A stretch of 64,000 bases of DNA from Clostridiaceae bacterium HFYG-1003 (GTDB taxonomy: Bacteria > Bacillota > Clostridia > Clostridiales > Clostridiaceae). Location of the stretch: the NCBI GenBank assembly GCA_024579835.1, contig CP102060.1, positions 1,897,558-1,961,557 on the forward strand, read 5' to 3'. Below the pieces are notes generated by a model. The model did not search any database, was not told the origin of the DNA, and saw nothing but the letters and a program-made list of their open reading frames with translations. Below are positions 8,433 through 16,564 of the stretch, piece after piece (the first letter of the stretch is position 1; every line of letters begins with the position of its first letter). A program made the translations under genes and the position numbers.

Positions 8433-9140
8433 TTAGTATTTTTCTCTGGACTTGGATTCCTCCGGCTTATATCCTTCTGTTGAATGAAGTTCCCGTTCGA
8501 TGGATTCATCCTCGTACAGCTTTTCAAAGGCTTCGATTTTAGCTTCCAGATCCGCTTTCTTCTGCTCGGCAGACACGGGATCCTCGGTCAGATCACTCTT
8601 CAGATCCTGGACCTTTTCTGTGACCTTGTGGAATGCGCCCTCCAGCTTTGACTTGATTTCATCGGGCTTGACCTTCTCCAGCAGTTCTGTCTCTTCCAGC
8701 TTTTGGGTCAGGCTTACTTTCACCTCTTCGGCTTTCTGGCGCAAGGAATCTACATCCACTTTCTCCGCTGTTTCACCAACCACTTTCCCACCCTCGCGAA
8801 ATACTTTTCCCAAAAGGTCTTCGGCAGTTTTCCCAAGGTCGCGTCCGCCTTTAATAATCTGATATGCCAGGTCTTTTTTGCCCTGGTTCTTCAAAATCAG
8901 GAGGCCGATGGAGTCGCCGGCAAATTCAAACAGGCTGCGTGCGCTCTTTCCGACCTTTTCTCCGCCTCTGGCCGCTTTCCCCTCAAACTGGATCCGGTTG
9001 AATTTGCGTCTTGCTTCTTCCTGGAACTCATTGAAGCCCTCTCCGGGTTGGGTGTGGTCAGATTCAAATTCTTCATATGCGTTGGCCGAGGTATATTCTA
9101 CTTTATTGCCGAATTCGTCAAATTTTCCTTTCTCATCCAT
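8433..9140 (-). CDS. Highly charged, helical protein of unknown function
   Basis: 235 aa, no signal peptide. Three parts can be seen: an acidic N-terminus (residues 1-45), a middle with a short hydrophobic helix (ARSLFEFAGDSIGLLILKNQGKK, about 65-90), and a long Lys/Glu-rich tail with heptad character (KAEEVKVSLTQKLEETELL, then EQKKADLEAKIEAFEKLYEDE). The overall look is of LEA-like or apolipoprotein-like amphipathic helices. No catalytic motif is recognisable. The ATG is preceded by GGGAGG. It is monocistronic, between ftcD and the lipid kinase gene. A stress or membrane-surface role would be a guess. Confidence 0.75.
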   Translation of the reverse strand: MDEKGKFDEFGNKVEYTSANAYEEFESDHTQPGEGFNEFQEEARRKFNRIQFEGKAARGGEKVGKSARSLFEFAGDSIGLLILKNQGKKDLAYQIIKGGRDLGKTAEDLLGKVFREGGKVVGETAEKVDVDSLRQKAEEVKVSLTQKLEETELLEKVKPDEIKSKLEGAFHKVTEKVQDLKSDLTEDPVSAEQKKADLEAKIEAFEKLYEDESIERELHSTEGYKPEESKSREKY

Positions 9141-9276
9141 TGTTACGACCTCCCATTTTATTCAAGTATCTACTATTCATCATAGTATAAAGATATTAAA
9201 TTTCTTTGTGCAACCTATGAATTTCCCATTTGGATTTTACGTCTTGATTGAACAACCCTGATCGAAATGAGGCTGA

Positions 9277-10215
9277 CTACTTCGACTCCAGGGCAAACAT
9301 TGTCTGGCTGACTCCACGCGGGAGGACCATTCGGATTTTCTTCGCCCGAAGTCTGAAATCCACATCATTGGCAAACGTTGTCTCCCCATCCAGATTGACG
9401 AGGAATTCCTCATCCGAACTTAGCTGAATGCGATCTGTCCGGAAAAAATTGATTTCCGGTAGTCCAATGTGGGTCCCCTGACGCAGTCGGGGCAAGTAAA
9501 AAGGGATCTGTTTCAGGCTGATCGGAGCAACTTCCACCACATCAAACAAGCCGTCATTGATGAGTGCCTCCGGCGCAATCTGATATCCGCCGCCATAAGT
9601 TCGGCCATTGCAGACCGCCATCAGGAACAGCTCCTTTTCACGACGCTCACCCCCCTGGTGCAGAGTGACTCGAGTCGGACGCATGTCATGCAGGCTGCTG
9701 AGGATTCCGCCAAAATAGGCCATCAGGGGCGTAATAAGCGGCTTCCCTTTATATAGCTCCGCCCTGTAATTAACTTTGGCATCAAACCCAACGCTGGCAA
9801 CATTTAAAAAGTACTTTTCGTTGGCCATTCCGACATCAATGAGCACTTCATCGCCCAGGATTGTATCCTTCAGGATATCCATTCGCTTGAAGTCCCCAGC
9901 CAGTGACTGGATGAAGTCATTGCCTGTGCCGCCGGGAATGCAGGCCAGACTGGAATCCGAATCCGCCATTCCGTTGAGTACTTCATTGAGTGTGCCGTCT
10001 CCGCCTACTGCATAAATTCGCCAGGTTCCACGGGCGGAATAATCCCGGGCAATTTCTGTTGCATGGCCCCGGTATTGCGTCTGTACAACTTCATAATGGG
10101 TCTGGGGATACTTATTGGTCAGATGGGCAAACAGATCTTTGATTCGTTCCGCCAGATTGGCAGCCACACCTTTTCCGGCTCTGGGATTGACGATAAACAG
10201 ATGGTTCACTTGCAT
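9277..10215 (-). CDS. Diacylglycerol/lipid kinase family protein (YegS/DgkB type)
   Basis: 312 aa. FIVNPRAGKG is the N-terminal phosphate loop of the DAGK catalytic domain. AVGGDGTLNEVLNGM is the nucleotide motif (GGDGT), and CIPGGTGNDFIQSL is the second conserved motif. VNLDGE near the C-terminus belongs to the second subdomain. Family members phosphorylate diacylglycerol or related lipids using ATP at the inner face of the membrane. The ATG at 10215 is spaced correctly from AGGA; the TTG at 10224 is too close. There is a 38-bp gap to the upstream lipoprotein gene, so it may be the last gene of the two-component operon. Confidence 0.9.
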   Translation of the reverse strand: MQVNHLFIVNPRAGKGVAANLAERIKDLFAHLTNKYPQTHYEVVQTQYRGHATEIARDYSARGTWRIYAVGGDGTLNEVLNGMADSDSSLACIPGGTGNDFIQSLAGDFKRMDILKDTILGDEVLIDVGMANEKYFLNVASVGFDAKVNYRAELYKGKPLITPLMAYFGGILSSLHDMRPTRVTLHQGGERREKELFLMAVCNGRTYGGGYQIAPEALINDGLFDVVEVAPISLKQIPFYLPRLRQGTHIGLPEINFFRTDRIQLSSDEEFLVNLDGETTFANDVDFRLRAKKIRMVLPRGVSQTMFALESK

Positions 10216-10253
10216 TAATTTCAATTCCTGTCATTTTTATTTTTTCTAATCGT

Positions 10254-11729
10254 TTATTGCAGTTTTTTCCCCAATGGCTTGACAACTTTTGTCCATTCCG
10301 TCACATAATTCCCCAGGGCCCATTCATGCATAATAATCTCCTCGTTCGAAAGCTCGATTCGCGCCATCGGCTCCGCTGCCAGCCTCCCGTCCTTAAGCCG
10401 GGAATACACCAGCAGGCGAGATTTGGTGCGAATCAGCGTGAAGAATCGATCCGGTGAACTGACTGCGTCCAAGGCATCGGGAACTAATGATCTGATCTCA
10501 CTCCAGCGAGGCTCCAGGTCATCATAGCGATAGACCCGATAATTGTCCCGGAAATTCATGGGATAGGTCAGATTCTTTTGTGAGTTTGCATTTTGGGCAT
10601 TGATTCTCCCCTCATAGATCCAGCGGCCATTGTATCGCTTCAAAATGAAGGAGTTTTCCCTGAGTTCTCCCAAGCCGGCTGTTTCTCCCGCTTCCTGGTT
10701 GGCCAGGGCAATTTTCGCAGCCGACTCCATCACATTGATGCCCTCCGGTCCGAACAGGTCGGTAATGCCGATCCGATTATCATAATCCGGCTTACCAACA
10801 TTGCGAGTCGAGTATTCCGTCAGATCTTTAAAGTCCTTGTATTTGGCAACGCCGGAGACTGTACTGAAATAATCATTGGAGATGAAAGTAATGTCACTTC
10901 GCCGGGACAACCCGTCAGCCGGAGCGCTCTCCTGGACGATGGTCTGGTCCGCCAGATTTTTAATCACGATCGTTTCCCTGACCACATCCGCATTTTCCTG
11001 CCGGTCGACGGAAAGCTGATAGAATACGTTGCGGGGGAAGAGTATATTTTCAACTTCATAAATGGTCAAGGGCTGCCCATTCTGATAGGAAATCCATAAG
11101 GTTCGATAAGTCGCCGCCCCAGGTTTTCCATTCTGATCCGTACGGGCGCTTCTCAAACCGAGCAGCACGCCATTGGCAGTGCTGGGCGGAGATTTTGTCG
11201 GATTCCCCATGGAATCGGTGGAAACTTTTATATTGGTTTTCTCCAGGTGATCTGTCCGGTCAAAATAGAGCAGGATGTTATTCCGTTCAATCGCGATCCG
11301 TTCCGGCTTCAGCTCATAGATCCGGACCGAAAATCCTTTCGCATCAGTAACCGTGTAAACCTTCATCGAGGCTTCGGTCAGGCCGACATCCGCCGGTGCG
11401 ATTTTGTAGCGGGTCAGGAAATACTCGTAGGTTGAGACCTGCATTACTTTCATGGTGGGATGATCCACTGAGTCCGTACCGATGATAATCCGGTCTTTGG
11501 ATAAATAGGCACCCAGACCTTTGAAATAATCCTTATCAATTTCCTGGTTGTCCGGATTCAGAGAGTACGCCGTATCAAACACCCAGTACGGCGCCAGATC
11601 AAGCACCGGGGTCCGCGGCAGGGTCTTATCGATGGCCAGTATGCTCTCCATCGCAAAGCAGCCGGTTAGATTGAGGCTGACTGCAAGGACAAGTAAAATC
11701 CGAAAGAAACTAGTGATTTTTTTTGACAT
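10254..11729 (-). CDS. Lipoprotein overlapping a sensor kinase gene, function unknown
   Basis: 491 aa from the ATG at 11729, which has GGGAGG upstream and overlaps the end of the kinase gene by 20 bp. The signal peptide ends in LNLTGC, giving a lipidated Cys24. The mature protein is a soluble outside-facing domain with recurring aromatic and Asp/Asn-rich strands (for example VRIYELKPERIAIERNNILLYFDRTDH and RFFTLIRTKSRLLVYSRLKDG), which suggests a beta-rich or propeller-like fold, but I recognise no family. Direct overlap with the histidine kinase suggests an accessory sensor or target (inference). The longer frame starting at 11921 is a read-through of the kinase sequence and is not used. Confidence 0.85.
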   Translation of the reverse strand: MSKKITSFFRILLVLAVSLNLTGCFAMESILAIDKTLPRTPVLDLAPYWVFDTAYSLNPDNQEIDKDYFKGLGAYLSKDRIIIGTDSVDHPTMKVMQVSTYEYFLTRYKIAPADVGLTEASMKVYTVTDAKGFSVRIYELKPERIAIERNNILLYFDRTDHLEKTNIKVSTDSMGNPTKSPPSTANGVLLGLRSARTDQNGKPGAATYRTLWISYQNGQPLTIYEVENILFPRNVFYQLSVDRQENADVVRETIVIKNLADQTIVQESAPADGLSRRSDITFISNDYFSTVSGVAKYKDFKDLTEYSTRNVGKPDYDNRIGITDLFGPEGINVMESAAKIALANQEAGETAGLGELRENSFILKRYNGRWIYEGRINAQNANSQKNLTYPMNFRDNYRVYRYDDLEPRWSEIRSLVPDALDAVSSPDRFFTLIRTKSRLLVYSRLKDGRLAAEPMARIELSNEEIIMHEWALGNYVTEWTKVVKPLGKKLQ

Positions 11730-13134
11730 TGCTGACCTCCCTTGGGATCCGAACCCGCATCCTGGTTCCCTGATTAAGTTCCGAGTCAATTTCCAATGAC
11801 CCGCCATGGAGCAGCGCGATCTCGTTAACAATGGACAAGCCAATGCCGCTGGAAGATTTCGAGTGTTTGCCCTTATAGAATTTCTCCCGGACTTTCGGTA
11901 TCTCATCCGGCGCAATTCCAATGCCCGTATCTTTGACGGTTAGCCAGGTGCTGGTCAGATCCTGGGCAACCTCTACCTGGATGGAGTCCCCCGGTTCAGT
12001 AAACTTGAATGCATTGTCGATGAGATTCACCAGAACTTGCTTGATCCGGTTGATATCAGCCGTAAAGGGCGCAACGCTTTCTTCCATGACAAGCTGGAAC
12101 GATCGTGGTTCCCGTTCCTTTCTGCCTTCAACAAATGAAAGGATGTATTTTTTCAGTTGCTCGGGCTCTACTTGATCCAGTTTCAAATCAATTTTCCCTG
12201 AAGCGAAGCGTGAAAAGTCCAGCAGTTCATTGACCATCGCCTTGAGCCGATCCGACTCCTTTTCGATGATATCGAGCCCCATCGCCAGCAGCTCCGGGTC
12301 CGTTGCCGGATCATTGAGAGTCACGGCCCATCCCTTGATAGCAGTGAGCGGTGTACGCAGTTCATGAGACACCGAAGAGATGAATTCATTCTTCAATTCC
12401 TCTTTTTTAGCAATTTCCGAGGCCATGTAGTTAAATGTCTGAGACAGCGTGCCAATCTCGTCATTGCTCATCACCGGACTTTTCACGTTATAGACGCCTT
12501 TGGCCATCTGACGGGCCGTTTCGGTCAGTTCTGTAATCGGGTCAATCATCTTCTTGCTCATGAAAATTCCGATCATGGCCGCTGCTGCTGTAATTGCTCC
12601 GCCAATCTGGAAAAAGAGAATGGTAATGTTAAGCAGATTCTGATCCACCTGCTCCAGTGAGGCGATATGACGAATCACGCCGATGACTTTTCCGGTAGAG
12701 ATCAAAGGGGTCGAAATACTCATGACATGCTCGTTGGTCTGTCCTATTTTGAAAATATGGTACTCGGTCTGGCCATTCAAAGCAGCTCGGACATCCAGAA
12801 GCTCAGATTCCGACTCCAGGTGAGCCTGAGAGTCCAACAGCAGCTGGGCAGAAGTGTCGTAGATCTGAACCCGTGCGCCATCGCTGTGCCACCAGCTATC
12901 CTGGTCCGCATAAAGATTCTCGATCAATGTCCCGGTTGTGGAAATATTATCCTCATAATAATCAGCTGAATACTGAACCTGTCCTTTGACCGTATTATAA
13001 AAGTTCGTATAAAAATAGGCCCTGACAAAGCTGAGGAGCACTGCCAGGGTTAATATATAGGTCATGCCAAGGATCAGCAGGATACTCTTGATAAAACTGG
13101 CCCGAATACTTCCTTGTCTTACTCTTTTTTCCAT
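11710..13134 (-). CDS. Membrane sensor histidine kinase
   Basis: 474 aa. TM1 at about residues 14-38, an extracytoplasmic domain of about 130 residues, TM2 at about 172-192 (FFQIGGAITAAAAMIGIFM), then a HAMP domain. The HisKA motif is FISSVSHELRTPLTAIKG with the phosphoacceptor His. The ATP-binding domain shows NLIDNAFKF (N box), DTGIGIAPDE (G1) and SSGIGLSIV (G2). It pairs with the response regulator just upstream, overlapping it by 16 bp, and with the lipoprotein downstream. The architecture is that of WalK- or CssS-like kinases with one periplasm-equivalent sensor loop. The signal is unknown. Confidence 0.93.
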   Translation of the reverse strand: MEKRVRQGSIRASFIKSILLILGMTYILTLAVLLSFVRAYFYTNFYNTVKGQVQYSADYYEDNISTTGTLIENLYADQDSWWHSDGARVQIYDTSAQLLLDSQAHLESESELLDVRAALNGQTEYHIFKIGQTNEHVMSISTPLISTGKVIGVIRHIASLEQVDQNLLNITILFFQIGGAITAAAAMIGIFMSKKMIDPITELTETARQMAKGVYNVKSPVMSNDEIGTLSQTFNYMASEIAKKEELKNEFISSVSHELRTPLTAIKGWAVTLNDPATDPELLAMGLDIIEKESDRLKAMVNELLDFSRFASGKIDLKLDQVEPEQLKKYILSFVEGRKEREPRSFQLVMEESVAPFTADINRIKQVLVNLIDNAFKFTEPGDSIQVEVAQDLTSTWLTVKDTGIGIAPDEIPKVREKFYKGKHSKSSSGIGLSIVNEIALLHGGSLEIDSELNQGTRMRVRIPREVSNVKKNH

Positions 13135-13808
13135 CGATATCCCGTTCCCCAGATCGTTTCAATGTATTTGGGTTCTGACGGGTCATCCTCAATCTTGGAG
13201 CGAAGCCGACGAACGTTCACATCGACGATTTTGGGGTCGCCAGTAAAATCGTAGCCCCATACAAGATTCAGCAGGTCATCGCGGGTAAATGCTTTTCCCG
13301 GATTTTCCATGAAGATTTTCATCAGTAAAAATTCCTTGGGAGTCAAAACGATCTCCTTTGAATCCTTTGAAATTGTCTGAGAATAATTATCCAGTTCAAA
13401 GCAGAACGTGCGAATGACTTTTTCCTCTTCACGCTCAGTTTTTTCATTAATGCGGCGAAGCAATGCCTGCGTGCGCAGAATCAGCTCGGTCGGATTGAAC
13501 GGCTTGATGATGTAGTCATCGGCACCACCTTTCAGTCCGGTGATGCGGTCGGTGTCCTGTCCTCGGGCGGTCAGCATGATCACACCGATTTTCGTATTTT
13601 CTTCGCGAATTCTCCGGAGAACCTCAAAACCGTCAATCCCCGGAAGCATGACGTCCAATATGGCCACATCAGGCTTTTCCAGCCCCGCGATCCGCACCGC
13701 TTCTTCTCCGGTATCCGTCTCGTAAACCGCAAAGCCGCTCCGCTCAAAATTAATCTTTAAAAAAGTTCGGATGCTGGTCTCATCTTCACAAATCAATATT
13801 CGATACAT
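13119..13808 (-). CDS. OmpR/PhoB-family response regulator
   Basis: 229 aa. Receiver domain: acidic pair in LICEDETSIR, phosphorylated Asp in AILDVMLPG, Thr in MLTARG, Lys in IIKPFNP. The C-terminal winged helix (VLTPKEFLLMKIFMENPGKAFTRDDLL, then VDVNVRRLRSKIE and YIETIWGTGYRW) is typical of the OmpR DNA-binding domain. First gene of a regulator-kinase-lipoprotein operon. AGGAGG precedes the ATG. A 7-bp-arm palindrome lies 56 bp upstream of the start and could be its own binding site. Confidence 0.95.
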   Translation of the reverse strand: MYRILICEDETSIRTFLKINFERSGFAVYETDTGEEAVRIAGLEKPDVAILDVMLPGIDGFEVLRRIREENTKIGVIMLTARGQDTDRITGLKGGADDYIIKPFNPTELILRTQALLRRINEKTEREEEKVIRTFCFELDNYSQTISKDSKEIVLTPKEFLLMKIFMENPGKAFTRDDLLNLVWGYDFTGDPKIVDVNVRRLRSKIEDDPSEPKYIETIWGTGYRWKKE

Positions 13809-13863
13809 ATCCTGCCTCCTTTATTTTCACAATCTAATTAAAGGATACAATGGAAACCAATGG

Positions 13864-13879
13864 GTTACAGCACTGTAAC
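13864..13879. promoter_or_regulatory. Palindrome upstream of the response regulator operon
   Basis: GTTACAG-CA-CTGTAAC, two perfect 7-bp arms around 2 bp. On the minus strand it lies upstream of a weak promoter candidate (TTGGTT, 18 bp, TAGATT). The position suits autoregulation by the OmpR-type regulator, which is inference. Confidence 0.45.
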
Positions 13880-14133
13880 AAGTACTTTTATTATACACTA
13901 CTCCCCATGGGTTTTCCCGGTTCTCCCAGCGGATGAACCTCTATTTTCGGCGCCGTTCGTCCCTTCCGATCAAATGACTCTGTGCAGTCAATCCAGGCTA
14001 ACTTCAGACTGATTTTTCTCGTCAAACCCGATAAAGTATTTTATAGCCGAAAACGCTCGCTTTTTTTCTCATCTCATTTGGTGGTTTCTCCTGTATAATG
14101 AACTGGTATAGTACATGGGAGGAGTAGAATTTT

Positions 14134-14607
14134 ATGTTTGGCATGTTTAAGAAAGACATTAAAATATATGCGCCGGTCACCGGTTCCTGTGTGGATCTGT
14201 CCGAGGTTCCGGATGAGGTCTTCTCAGAGAAAATGATCGGGGATGGCGTTGCCCTGCGCCCCACCGAGAATTTATTTGTCGCTCCTGCAGACGGTGAACT
14301 GACGATGCTTTTCCCAACGGGTCATGCTTTTGGCATGCGAATAGATAAAACCATTGAAATCCTGATTCACATCGGCATTGATACCGTGGAGCTCAATGGC
14401 GAAGGTTTTGAGATCTTAGCTGAGCAGGGCCAGTTTGTAAAGACCGGAACACCGATCATTCGGGTAGACTTGGAAAAAATCCGACAAAGAGGCTACGATC
14501 TAATTACTCCGGTCATCCTGACGTCACCGGCCGAAGCAGTTATCAAGCCGCTGACCGGTCGAAACGCTGTCGCTGCGCGCGATGTCATCTTTTCCATCAC
14601 CCCCTGA
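14134..14607 (+). CDS. crr: PTS glucose-type EIIA protein
   Basis: 157 aa, full length for a stand-alone EIIA-Glc domain. IYAPVTGSCVDLSEVPDEVFSEKMIGDGVAL is the classic N-terminal half. The phosphorylated His is in EILIHIGIDTVELNG, and the accessory His is in PTGHAFGMR. It receives phosphate from HPr and passes it to an EIIB; in Firmicutes it can also serve several sugar transporters. No EIIBC gene lies nearby, so it probably acts in trans. AGGAGTAG precedes the ATG, and TATAAT sits about 35 bp upstream without a clear -35 box. Confidence 0.93.
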   Translation: MFGMFKKDIKIYAPVTGSCVDLSEVPDEVFSEKMIGDGVALRPTENLFVAPADGELTMLFPTGHAFGMRIDKTIEILIHIGIDTVELNGEGFEILAEQGQFVKTGTPIIRVDLEKIRQRGYDLITPVILTSPAEAVIKPLTGRNAVAARDVIFSITP

Positions 14608-14790
14608 TCCGGCGGCCAGAAAAGCTGTGATTTGCTGGGATTGGATTCCCTGGCAGTCTCACTTCGTATCATGCTGTAAGTCTTTCTTGATTTCAATTTT
14701 CTACGATTCGAGGAATCAGAGTATTTCCTGTGCTCACCACCCAGTCTCCTGTCATGATAAACTCAGCGACCCAATGAAGATCGCTACAAT

Positions 14791-14850
14791 AAAGCCAGAC
14801 ATTGGCCGGCAGACCCTTGAAGGGCTTATTCGGCCAATGTCTGGCTTTAA
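14791..14850. repeat. Perfect 19-bp inverted repeat, possible bidirectional terminator
   Basis: TAAAGCCAGACATTGGCCG (14791-14809) and its exact inverse complement (14832-14850) are separated by 22 bp that contain a small CCCTT/AAGGG stem. It lies between the convergent crr and ECF S genes. T-runs at both ends are very short, so it is not a typical intrinsic terminator. Confidence 0.6.
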
Positions 14851-14930
14851 AGGTGTGTTTGATGATTCATCCGCTCATTTCACAACGGGAACGCCTCTTG
14901 CCGGCAGCCCATCGTCACAGAAAAGAACGT

Positions 14931-15512
14931 TTATGCGGAATATTTCCGGAGGCTGGCACGCACCGCTTTCACTAAAGGAATCGCAACGATGGTAGAAGCC
15001 ACCGCTTCCAGTGAGACATTTACAGTCAGAACTGTTGCCAGCAGCTGCTGGAAAATAGTACTGCCCACCATCTTTCCTTCGTAGGTCAGCAGGAGGAAAA
15101 TGGCGGCCAGAACAAGAACTGAATGCACGAAACTGGAAACAAAGGCGGTCAAGCCGATGGACAGTGCCTCGGAGGACTGAATTCGCTCAAACAGGCGGTA
15201 GATCGGATATATGATCAGACCAAACATAATTCGTGGCACAACCGAAATCAGCGGGTTGATGAAAAGAAGATCCGTCGCTGCACCACGTGTAATGGCGACA
15301 ATCATGGAACTGACTCCGAAGGTTAGCCCGAACAGGAATCCGGCTTTCCAGCCAAACAGAATCGTGCCGATAATCACTGGAATATGAACCAGAGTGATCG
15401 CAATGGGAAAAATCTGGACATATCCCAGAAAAGGCACAGCGGCCATCATCACGATGATTGCCATGATCATGGCGTAGTAGACCAAATTACGGGTCTTTTT
15501 GCTGGTATTCAT
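14931..15512 (-). CDS. ECF transporter S component (substrate-binding membrane protein)
   Basis: 193 aa with about six hydrophobic helices. LVYYAMIMAIIVMMAAVPFLGYV, LVHIPVIIGTILFGWKAGFLFGLTFG and the central ...NPLISVVPRIMFGLIIYPIYRLF are typical of S components, which bind a vitamin and work with a shared EcfA-A'-T module encoded elsewhere. The sequence resembles the pantothenate/folate-type group more than RibU or ThiT, but substrate assignment is uncertain. I see no riboswitch in the 108 bp upstream; there is a TATAAT box without a good -35. AGAGAGGTG lies before the ATG. Confidence 0.85.
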   Translation of the reverse strand: MNTSKKTRNLVYYAMIMAIIVMMAAVPFLGYVQIFPIAITLVHIPVIIGTILFGWKAGFLFGLTFGVSSMIVAITRGAATDLLFINPLISVVPRIMFGLIIYPIYRLFERIQSSEALSIGLTAFVSSFVHSVLVLAAIFLLLTYEGKMVGSTIFQQLLATVLTVNVSLEAVASTIVAIPLVKAVRASLRKYSA

Positions 15513-15620
15513 ACAGCACCTCTCTTTCCGATGACTTGCATCGAAGGGAAATCGAAAAGTTATTGCTGTAATTATTATATCATTCCCTTTGAATCCTGGA
15601 TATCGACAGATTTCATGAGA

Positions 15621-16271
15621 TTAGCCGATCAGCCGGGTATATATCATGAGGTAATGAAGGAAGGTTCCCAGCAGCACAAAGCAGTGAAACAGCTCGTGGA
15701 AGCCGAAAATTTTTGATATATTCGGCTTTTTCAGCCCATAGATTACTGCCCCGGCGGTATAGCTGAGTCCACCACCCAACAGCAGAAGCAGTCCTGGCAA
15801 TCCCGCACCAATCAGAATCGCGCGCAGCAAAATGACGGAAAGCCAGCCCATACCAAGATAAATTCCGGTATAAAGCCAGCGCGGAGCCTCAATCCAGAAT
15901 ACTTTGAAAAAGACGCCCAGCACTGCAATGCCCCAAATCAGGACGAGCATGGCCAATCGAAACGTTCCGTTCAAGATGAAAGCAATGATCGGTGTATAGG
16001 TTCCCGCGATCAACACAAAAATCATGGAATGGTCCAGTTTCTTCATGAATAGAATTGCTTTCTTTCCCATTTGGATCAGGTGATATATCCCGCTTGTGGC
16101 ATACAATGCAATCATGCTGATACCAAACGCCACAAGGGAAACCATCTGACCAGTACTGATGCCAGCAGTGATTCCCTTTCGGATCAATAAGATCAGGCCA
16201 ATGACTGCCAGGGCAGCCCCACCTAGATGAGTCAGTGAATTTACCGGTTCTCGAATATATTTGTTCAACAT
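15621..16271 (-). CDS. Hemolysin III / PAQR-family membrane protein
   Basis: 216 aa with seven hydrophobic segments. Family markers: EPVNSLTHLGGAALAVIG at the start, SGIYHLI, KKLDHSMIFVLIAGTYTPI with the conserved Asp-His, and the C-terminal FGFHELFHCFVLLGTFLHY carrying two further His that form the metal site. Bacterial relatives are TrhA-like proteins involved in membrane energetics; haemolysis is not implied. ATG at 16271 with AAGGAG upstream. Monocistronic, with a terminator between it and the upstream pullulanase gene. Confidence 0.92.
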   Translation of the reverse strand: MLNKYIREPVNSLTHLGGAALAVIGLILLIRKGITAGISTGQMVSLVAFGISMIALYATSGIYHLIQMGKKAILFMKKLDHSMIFVLIAGTYTPIIAFILNGTFRLAMLVLIWGIAVLGVFFKVFWIEAPRWLYTGIYLGMGWLSVILLRAILIGAGLPGLLLLLGGGLSYTAGAVIYGLKKPNISKIFGFHELFHCFVLLGTFLHYLMIYTRLIG

Positions 16272-16380
16272 ACAATCTCCTTATTCTACTGTGTCTATCA
16301 CTTTTACCTGCTTAAAATATTACCACTTCCACGCCTTGTTAGCAATACTGCTAATACATTGTACGGATAACTCATATCAC

Positions 16381-16420
16381 AAAAAAAGAACTCCCGGTTT
16401 CCGGGAATTCCTTTTTTTAT
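16381..16420. terminator. Bidirectional terminator downstream of pullulanase
   Basis: GAACTCCCGG/CCGGGAATTC stem with one mismatch and a 3-nt loop, flanked by seven A and seven T. It works in both directions; the relevant one is the minus strand, after the pullulanase gene. Confidence 0.85.
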
Positions 16421-16474
16421 GCAGTCTGTTTCATTGAAATCACTGGTCCCAGCATATACAGCGGTAAATAAGCC

Positions 16475-16546
16475 AACAGTTCCAGTTACAGTTTCACTTG
16501 CAGTTCCTTTTAGAGCTTCAGTTACGGCTGCAGCTACTACTGTAAA
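16475..16546. repeat. Degenerate 6-bp tandem repeat, 12 units
   Basis: Consecutive hexamers AACAGT, TCCAGT, TACAGT, TTCACT, TGCAGT, TCCTTT, TAGAGC, TTCAGT, TACGGC, TGCAGC, TACTAC, TGTAAA fit a TNCAGT consensus. It lies between the pullulanase stop codon and its terminator, in the 3' untranslated part of that mRNA. Confidence 0.6.
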
Positions 16547-16564
16547 TGAAGTGCCTTCACCGAA

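Noticed and set aside
15513-15620. Riboswitch upstream of the ECF S component
   Set aside because: Only about 100 bp, with a small GATG/CATC hairpin and none of the conserved cores I know.
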